Below, piece by piece: positions 58,426-64,000 of a stretch of 64,000 nt of DNA. The position numbers and the translations under genes were made by a program. This stretch comes from Bryobacteraceae bacterium (lineage in GTDB: Bacteria > Acidobacteriota > Terriglobia > Bryobacterales > Bryobacteraceae), in the NCBI GenBank assembly GCA_025928545.1, contig JAICJH010000015.1:1-64000 (forward strand), given 5' to 3'. Under the pieces are notes generated by a model. It was not told where the DNA came from. It did not search any database and was given only the letters and a program-made list of their open reading frames with translations. Numbering within the stretch: the stretch's first letter is position 1; each line of letters opens with the position of its first letter.

Positions 58426-60477
58426 TCAGCGGATGGTCACTACAGGTCCTGCGCCGGTCTGGAGTCCGCTGACCGAAGCCCGAACCGGCTGGTCACCTGA
58501 GGGCGTATCCGGGGGAACGGTGACGTTGATCTGGTAGAGGCCTGCCGCTACAATTCCCGAATAAAGTACCGGTGCGCGGATGCCGCCTATCGTAACCGTT
58601 ACCGGATTCACGGTGGCCACAGGCGCGGGCACGGCCTCCCCAGATTTGACCGGCGGATCGGTGGGGCCGAAACCGACTCCATAGAGGACCAGAGGAGCAC
58701 CCGGGGCTACCGGAACTGTTGCATACGGGAAGGCTCCCGGTGTGCCCACGACGTCAAGACCGCCGGCGGCATTCGGCGTCAAAGCGGCGACATGTTTTAA
58801 GTCTGCCAACAAACTCAGCGACGGGCTGGCCGCGGCGAGCGTGCCGGTTGAGGTGAAGGTACCCGTGGGGGTGGTGACGACCACGCTGACACTGCCTGTT
58901 GTGGAATCGTCGGGAACCTGGAGGTTGATCTGCCCGGGGCTCACGAACCAGAGGTATCCCCGCTTGCCGTTGACGGTGACTGAAACGCCACCGAGTGAAA
59001 GCGGGATCGGGAAGTTTCCGTCCCATATTGCTATTGATGGCGCGAGATTGGTTCCGTAGATTGAGATCCACGAACCCGCCTGAACGGTGGTGCTGGTACT
59101 GTAAACCGGCACAACCCCGCCCTCCAAAACGACGGGCGCGCCGGTTCCGTCGCCACCAATGGTGAGAGTTCGTGTAACCGCGGGAGCTGCCTGGTAGTTG
59201 GCGTTACCGGGCTGACTGGCCACCACAGTGCAGCTTCCAGCTGCGATCAGGGTCAGAGTGTTGCCTGTTACCGTACAAACGGACGGGGTGGTGGAAGTGA
59301 AGACAACCGCAAGATTCGATGTAGCGGTGGCGGTTAAGGTTAATGGGGAGGCACCCAGTGAGACTGTGGCGGGGGGTGCGAAGGTGATACTCTGCGCCGC
59401 TTTCAGCACGTTGAAGCTTCCGGAAACCGGAGGAGCTGCGGCGAAGGAAGCGTTGCCTGCCTGGGTTGCGATGACGGTACATGTTCCGACGGAAACCACG
59501 GTTAACGTACTTGCGGAAATCGTGCAGACAGACTGGGTGGTGGAAGCGAAAGCGACAGGCAGACCAGAGGATGCGGTAGCGCTCAACAGAAAAGGAGCAA
59601 TGCCGAATGAGACGTCATTCGGGGAGGCGAAAGTTATGGTTTGGGCAGCCGGTTGTGCGGTAACAATGGTTGGATCGATCGCCGAGGAAGAGACGGATCC
59701 TCCGCCTGACACGGACGCCAGATTGATGACCAACGAGGGAGCGTTACCAGCTACATTGACCGCAACGGCAATCACGGGGTAGCTGGCTCCTCCGACCAGC
59801 ACATCGCTTCGACTACAGGCGAGGCCGGCGCAGTTCCAGCCGGTGCCTGCCATGGACGCCAGCGTCAGACCTGTGGGCAGGGCTTCGGTGACGGTGACCG
59901 CTCCGCTGGTGGCGCCGGCACCAGAGTGGTTGGATACAGTTACGCTGTACTGCGCGCCGGCCTGTCCCGCGACGAAATCTCCGCTGTGGGTCTTGGATAC
60001 GGCTAATGCGGTCGGACCTCCCGCTCCAGGTAATACAACGGAGCCGCTGGTAACAGTGATCGTAATTGGGTTGGCGGACGGATCGGTTCCACTCGCCCCT
60101 GAAATTATTAATGGGTAAGTGCCGCCCGAAGCGCTGGCTGCAATGGCGATCGTCAGGATGGCGACGTCGCCATCCGCCATCAAAGTCTGGTTGAACCCGA
60201 CAATCAAAACGCGGATGCCGGAGGCCAGAGAATTTGTGCTGAGCTGCTTGCCAGCCGCGGTGCTCGCTGCGCCGGCGGCGACGGTTACACCAAGGACGGA
60301 CTTGTCGTACGAGATATCAAACTGAAGGCCTGAAACCTGGGCGCCCTCTGTTTGCAGGGCAACGTTCAGCGTCACCGTTTGACCGGGACTCCCTGGCACG
60401 GTCCCGACGAAAAGGCTGGCCGCGGGACTATTTGCCGCAATTATCGCGAGGAACGCGAGGCACTTCCCGAGTGTCAC
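58426..60477 (-). CDS. secreted multidomain protein: cohesin-like, DUF11, Ig-like repeats, TIGR03437 end
   Basis: A 683-residue surface protein with a GTG start (signal TLGKCLAFLAIIAANSPAAS). Residues 20-150 resemble a cohesin domain (PGSPGQTVTLNVALQTEGAQVSGLQFDISYD). Residues 155-260 are DUF11-like (TALAVSKTHSGDFVAGQAGAQYSVTVSN). Two repeats follow, each starting QTITFA/QSITFA and holding SVCTI or SVCTV plus GTCTVIATQAGNA-like ends. The last 240 residues carry the TIGR03437 domain (VVPVYSTSTTVQAGSWISIYGTNLAP, GVGFGPTDPPVKSGE). Domains of this kind occur in extracellular acidobacterial proteins; adhesion or carbohydrate contact is a guess. Confidence 0.8.
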   Translation of the reverse strand: MTLGKCLAFLAIIAANSPAASLFVGTVPGSPGQTVTLNVALQTEGAQVSGLQFDISYDKSVLGVTVAAGAASTAAGKQLSTNSLASGIRVLIVGFNQTLMADGDVAILTIAIAASASGGTYPLIISGASGTDPSANPITITVTSGSVVLPGAGGPTALAVSKTHSGDFVAGQAGAQYSVTVSNHSGAGATSGAVTVTEALPTGLTLASMAGTGWNCAGLACSRSDVLVGGASYPVIAVAVNVAGNAPSLVINLASVSGGGSVSSSAIDPTIVTAQPAAQTITFASPNDVSFGIAPFLLSATASSGLPVAFASTTQSVCTISASTLTVVSVGTCTVIATQAGNASFAAAPPVSGSFNVLKAAQSITFAPPATVSLGASPLTLTATATSNLAVVFTSTTPSVCTVTGNTLTLIAAGSCTVVASQPGNANYQAAPAVTRTLTIGGDGTGAPVVLEGGVVPVYSTSTTVQAGSWISIYGTNLAPSIAIWDGNFPIPLSLGGVSVTVNGKRGYLWFVSPGQINLQVPDDSTTGSVSVVVTTPTGTFTSTGTLAAASPSLSLLADLKHVAALTPNAAGGLDVVGTPGAFPYATVPVAPGAPLVLYGVGFGPTDPPVKSGEAVPAPVATVNPVTVTIGGIRAPVLYSGIVAAGLYQINVTVPPDTPSGDQPVRASVSGLQTGAGPVVTIR

Positions 60478-60565
60478 GAGGCGCCTTTCATGAGACTCAG
60501 CTTAGCAGCACGAAGTCACGCCGGAGTGGGCAATTTGTCCATGAGCCCTCGCCGGGTGATCGCTT

Positions 60566-60603
60566 AGGCGCCCCGCCGCAGTTCGCTGCATCGCGAGGCG
60601 CCT
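60566..60603 (-). terminator. possible hairpin after the TIGR03437 gene
   Basis: AGGCGCC (60566-60572) and GGCGCCT (60597-60603) form a 7-base stem around a GC-rich loop, between two genes read on the minus strand. There is no T run, so termination is uncertain. Confidence 0.3.
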
Positions 60604-60624
60604 TCACTGCTTATTAATGCCGGT

Positions 60625-62721
60625 TCACCGCACCGATATCGTAACGGTGTTCGACTGCCCGGTGGCTTTCGTTTGCGGATCGGTTTCGGTGAGAACGACT
60701 TTCACCGCGTCACCTGCCGTTACGCCCGCGGGTACCTGCACATTGACCTGATAAAGTCCCGCAAAGGTCGGCGTGAGGCCTGAGAAGCTCACCGGAGCCG
60801 ATACGCCACCTATCGTGGCGGTTACCGTGGACGTTGTCCTGAACAACGTGCTTAATGGCGCGGCAACTCCGTCAGCCGGCGGCAGTTCACCATTCGGCCC
60901 CCGAACCTGTCCGAGACCCGTGGCATAGATGACGAGGTAATCGGAAGTACGGGCCGGATGCGATGCGTCATTCTGGATACCGGTGAGGGCGTTCGTCACG
61001 ATACCGGCACCGGAACCCGAGGTATCCACCGTGTAGATGCCGGGCTGCAACTGTGTTACGACCAGCTGGATCGGAGTCGACGAAATCGTGCCCGTGATGA
61101 CGACGAGGGGGCATGAAGTGCTGTTGTTCAGATTCTGCGGGAGGAGTGCATTGATCTGTGTGGGGCTGGCATACAGCAATGGCACGGGGATTCCACAGAC
61201 TGTGACCTGGGCACCGTTGAGAGTTGTCGGCAGTGGCAGGGTGGTTGCAGACGGGGTACCCGTGCCCGCCAGGGCAGTTCCATAGATTGCGATGTAACTT
61301 CCCGGGGCAATGACAGAGGCAAGGGCCTGGCCGCCGCTGGCGGCATTGGCGATTCCGCCTGTCGGCTGGGGTGGAACCGGAGCCGAAACATTCAAAGTGA
61401 CGGGCACTGAAACGATGCTGCCCGCGGCGACGAGATTCACAGCGCCGGTATACTTGCTGCCGGCGGCAATGCCCGTTGGATCAGCTTTGATCGTTATAGT
61501 TGCTTTGTACGTATAAAGAGAGTTGGCAAAGGATTCGGTCATCGGCCCGGAAGCGGGAGACAAGCTCAGCCAGCCCTGACCCTGATTCGTGTTGGAGTTG
61601 CCGGCGAACGTCGGCGTCCCCTGGGTAGAGGTCAGGAAACTAATTGTGACGGTCTGCGTAGCCAGTGGCGCGCCGACAACGGAATTGAAAGTAATGCTGG
61701 TGGGCGCCGCAGACATGGGGGAGATCGGAATAACCCCGCTGGGCGGCGGTGGCGGCGCGGGACCGGTTGTGAATGACCAGATTGCGGAGGCCCCGCTACC
61801 GGCGCCATTCTTAGCCACGATCTGCCAGTTATAGGACGTCGAATAATTGGCCGACGTCACCGAATAACTGGTCCCAGTGACGTTGGTCAGAAGAGCCGGC
61901 GGATTGGTGGTGCCGAAGTAAACGTCATACGAAGTCGCCCCGGGCGACGCGCTCCATGTCAAAGTCACGGGAGGACCTGAAAGGTTTCCATTGGAAGGCG
62001 CGACGAGCGTCGGAGGCAGAGGACCCGCGCCCTTGGTGAAGGTCAGCGCGACGCCATCGGCCAGCACTCCGGCGTTGAACGCCCATTGCAGTTGCCTGCC
62101 GCTCGTTTGGGCGCCGGCGTTGCGGATTCCGATGGTGGCCAGTGCCCCATTGTTGGCGGGATCTCCGCCTCCGATTGTCACGGTCTGGTATTGAAAGGCG
62201 ATGGCGCTGGTGGTTTCGGTGAGGATCACCTGGAACGTCATGCCATTGGCGGAACCCTGCGGATAAGCATTATTCCATTGAATGATGAAGCGGCGATTGG
62301 GCGCTACTCCCAGCGTTTGGTAGAATACCGAGCCCGCGCCCGGCGTCTGGAAGGTGAGGTCGCTCCAAAGCGGGAGGAGAGCCGGCTGATCGTTGGGAGG
62401 CGCACCGCCGCTCAGATCCGTATTGGCGAAGTCATTGATACCCGCACACAGGCTGGGATCGCTGAGCAGGTACGCGGCACCATTGGTGCTGACGCAAACG
62501 TTGGTGTACCCGGTCCCATAAAACTGGAACGAGAACGGAATGGTGACGTTTACGGTACCGTCATCAGTGCCGGAGAGGATGCTCGTGCCGCCTCCGCCTC
62601 CCGAGATATCGACGAAGCTGAAGACCGCCGAGTCTGTGGCAGAGTAACCACCTGCGTCGGGACCCTGGATGGTGGCCAGAGCCGTGAGCGGCAGCAGAAT
62701 TGTAAGTAATCTGATCTTCAT
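60625..62721 (-). CDS. secreted multidomain protein with fn3, BACON-like and TIGR03437 domains
   Basis: A 698-residue exported protein (signal MKIRLLTILLPLTALATI). Residues 20-230 form a beta-rich domain with IPFSFQFYGTGYTNVCVSTNGAAYL and RRFIIQWNNAYPQGS, of the nidogen-like kind. Residues 235-325 look like fibronectin type III (PPTLVAPSNGNLSGPPVTLTWSASPGATSYDVYFGT). Residues 335-450 resemble a BACON-like domain (GQGWLSLSPASGPM), and the end is TIGR03437 (SVIAPGSYIAIYGTALAGTG, LVIYATGLGQVRGPNGE). It lies just after the BACON repeat protein, six bases downstream, so both are probably one operon. Confidence 0.8.
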   Translation of the reverse strand: MKIRLLTILLPLTALATIQGPDAGGYSATDSAVFSFVDISGGGGGTSILSGTDDGTVNVTIPFSFQFYGTGYTNVCVSTNGAAYLLSDPSLCAGINDFANTDLSGGAPPNDQPALLPLWSDLTFQTPGAGSVFYQTLGVAPNRRFIIQWNNAYPQGSANGMTFQVILTETTSAIAFQYQTVTIGGGDPANNGALATIGIRNAGAQTSGRQLQWAFNAGVLADGVALTFTKGAGPLPPTLVAPSNGNLSGPPVTLTWSASPGATSYDVYFGTTNPPALLTNVTGTSYSVTSANYSTSYNWQIVAKNGAGSGASAIWSFTTGPAPPPPPSGVIPISPMSAAPTSITFNSVVGAPLATQTVTISFLTSTQGTPTFAGNSNTNQGQGWLSLSPASGPMTESFANSLYTYKATITIKADPTGIAAGSKYTGAVNLVAAGSIVSVPVTLNVSAPVPPQPTGGIANAASGGQALASVIAPGSYIAIYGTALAGTGTPSATTLPLPTTLNGAQVTVCGIPVPLLYASPTQINALLPQNLNNSTSCPLVVITGTISSTPIQLVVTQLQPGIYTVDTSGSGAGIVTNALTGIQNDASHPARTSDYLVIYATGLGQVRGPNGELPPADGVAAPLSTLFRTTSTVTATIGGVSAPVSFSGLTPTFAGLYQVNVQVPAGVTAGDAVKVVLTETDPQTKATGQSNTVTISVR

Positions 62722-62727
62722 TGTTCT

Positions 62728-64000
62728 CTACCAGGAATTTTGCTTGATGGTGTAAGTCTGGCCGCCAATCGTAATTACGGCTTTCCGCGTATAAGTGCCT
62801 GCCGATTGGAAGGGCGCAACCGTGAATGGCTGAGTAAACACATTGCTTACTGGTCCCGTGAGGCTGCCGTTAGTGGCCCAGGTCTGATTGCCGGCAGCGG
62901 TCGGTGTACAACCCGCCCCGGAACTCGTGACCTGGATAGTTCCCGATCCACCACTCTTTCCGAAGACGGTGCCTCGCGAACTCAAACTGAAAGTACAGCT
63001 CGCGGCGGCCTGAATAACGCTGAAACTTCGGTCGGCCAGTTTTATGGTGCCGGTGCGAGCAGGTCCGGTATTTACGGTAGCGGTGTAAGAGATTGTGCCC
63101 GCCTGACCGCTGAAGGCCGTGGAAACCGTCAACCACGAGGAGTAGCTGACCGCAGTGGCCGTGCAGCCGGTTGCAGTGGTCGAGATACCCACACTGCCGT
63201 TAGTAATGCCGCTGACCGGTATATTGACGCTGGCGAGAGCGAGGTTGAAATTACAGGGGGCGCCAGCCTGGTTGACTGTATAAGTTTTGCCCGCCACAGT
63301 GAGGGTGCCCGAACGTGGCGTGGCTGCACCGTTGGCTGCCGCAGTGAACGCCACATCGCCCGTGCCTGTGTTCGCCGAGCTGTCAATCGTAATCCACGGG
63401 GCATTCGAAAGAGAGGTCCATACGCAACCTGGCGCCGACACGACGCCGACCGAACTCGATCCGCCGGCGGCCGACGCCGTACCGGTGGATGAGCGCGGAG
63501 CGAATGTACATGTCGTGCCGGACTGTGACACGTTCACCAGTTGTCCGCTGATGCCAACTATAGTGGAACGGGCGGTGAGGCCCGCATTGGCTGCGGCGGT
63601 AACGCTAACCGTGCCATTGCCGGTACCCGAGGTTGCGCCGTTGAAAGTAAGCCAGCTGGCGCGGCTCGTACCTGACCAATTGCACGCGGCGTTACTCGTG
63701 AAAATGCCGATGGTGCCTGTACCTCCTGCAGAAGCGAACGGACTGCCGAGGGTTGAGGTGTCGAGGCTGATTTCGCAGCTCTCTCCGGGTTGGGTTACCT
63801 GGAACGATTGTCCACCTATATTCATCGCGCCAGTACGCGACGTTATGGTGGAGTTGGCATCCACCGTATAGAAGAGAACGCCGCCCGGGCCAGTGCCTGA
63901 GCCGCCGGATGAGACAGTGATCCAGGCGGGGCCGGTAACTGTGCTGTAGGTGCAACCGGCCTGCGTAGTTACATTGACCGAGCCAGGGCCGCCGGCCGCC
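62728..64000 (-). CDS. BACON-repeat protein, 5' end beyond the window
   Basis: The frame stays open from the stop at 62728 to the window edge, so the start in the track (a GTG at 63864) is only internal; upstream codons read GPAWITVSSGGSGTGPGG. The protein is a chain of about 90-residue repeats of the BACON type, each with SGTCTF or ASCTFSLS-like cysteine sites, an APWITIDS or ASWLTFNG tryptophan and a final GKTYTVNQ or GQTYTIKQ strand. Such domains bind polysaccharides or mucin-like material. The length and signal peptide are unknown. It precedes the TIGR03437 gene by six bases. Confidence 0.82.
   Translation of the reverse strand, partial: AAGGPGSVNVTTQAGCTYSTVTGPAWITVSSGGSGTGPGGVLFYTVDANSTITSRTGAMNIGGQSFQVTQPGESCEISLDTSTLGSPFASAGGTGTIGIFTSNAACNWSGTSRASWLTFNGATSGTGNGTVSVTAAANAGLTARSTIVGISGQLVNVSQSGTTCTFAPRSSTGTASAAGGSSSVGVVSAPGCVWTSLSNAPWITIDSSANTGTGDVAFTAAANGAATPRSGTLTVAGKTYTVNQAGAPCNFNLALASVNIPVSGITNGSVGISTTATGCTATAVSYSSWLTVSTAFSGQAGTISYTATVNTGPARTGTIKLADRSFSVIQAAASCTFSLSSRGTVFGKSGGSGTIQVTSSGAGCTPTAAGNQTWATNGSLTGPVSNVFTQPFTVAPFQSAGTYTRKAVITIGGQTYTIKQNSW

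Overview
The window looks like chromosomal DNA of an acidobacterium of the Solibacter/Bryobacter type. The evidence is the combination of secreted PQQ-type beta-propeller proteins and DUF1080 proteins, a very large Oar-like TonB-dependent receptor with an N-terminal carboxypeptidase-regulatory domain, a TIGR03435 protein, several proteins with TIGR03437 or BACON-type domains, hopanoid genes (HpnJ, HpnI), and many Gly/Arg-rich linkers in exported proteins. The taxonomic placement is an inference from gene content; no rRNA gene is present.

Layout. Positions 1-1500 are the edge of a decayed mobile region: an IS630 transposase tail, a TIR-like (MTH538/ThsB-type) gene, a serine recombinase broken by two frameshifts, and a tRNA 3' end without its 5' half. 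Positions 1678-17536 look like a catabolic/oxidative region. It holds a minus-strand operon of two quinoprotein-like propellers and two damaged DUF1080 genes, an amidohydrolase plus MFS transporter pair, and a four-gene operon (ferredoxin, Cys-rich protein, amidohydrolase, esterase) divergent from a GntR/FadR-type regulator. A cupin-like protein and a cytochrome c-PQQ fusion follow. Two near-identical palindromes (12956 and 14007) flank the regulator gene and are candidate operators. Positions 17598-24296 hold a CRP-like site, a DUF3079-hemerythrin pair, and a convergent nitrate locus in which a NarK-like permease is fused to a NarI-like cytochrome b and a Cys-pair tail, followed by a molybdopterin nitrate reductase, an NrfC-like ferredoxin, a Rieske protein and a small membrane protein.

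Positions 24394-37720 are mixed: an aromatic amino acid decarboxylase, DUF4142, a cupredoxin with an ECF sigma factor, a Crp-family regulator, DUF488, an FAH-family enzyme, a metallo-beta-lactamase-fold enzyme, a TIGR03118 protein, the TonB receptor with a clear terminator and promoter, and a TIGR03435 protein. Positions 37811-42483 carry a UBP zinc finger and then a tightly packed run of a betaine-type ABC importer with EgtB and EgtD, which suggests combined synthesis and uptake of ergothioneine or a related betaine. Positions 45680-46371 carry a ribbon-helix-helix/partner pair resembling a toxin-antitoxin module. Positions 46437-49783 are a hopanoid tailoring operon with two SMR-like half-transporters between HpnJ and HpnI. 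After RidA and thioredoxin reductase (49743-51053) comes the most unusual locus, 51075-55746: a four-gene iron uptake operon (FTR1-DUF2318, two FtsX/MacB-type permeases, and an ABC ATPase fused to a complete DtxR-like metal-sensing repressor module). The window ends in a run of large secreted proteins (cohesin-like, DUF11, fn3, BACON and TIGR03437 domains), the last of which runs off the edge.
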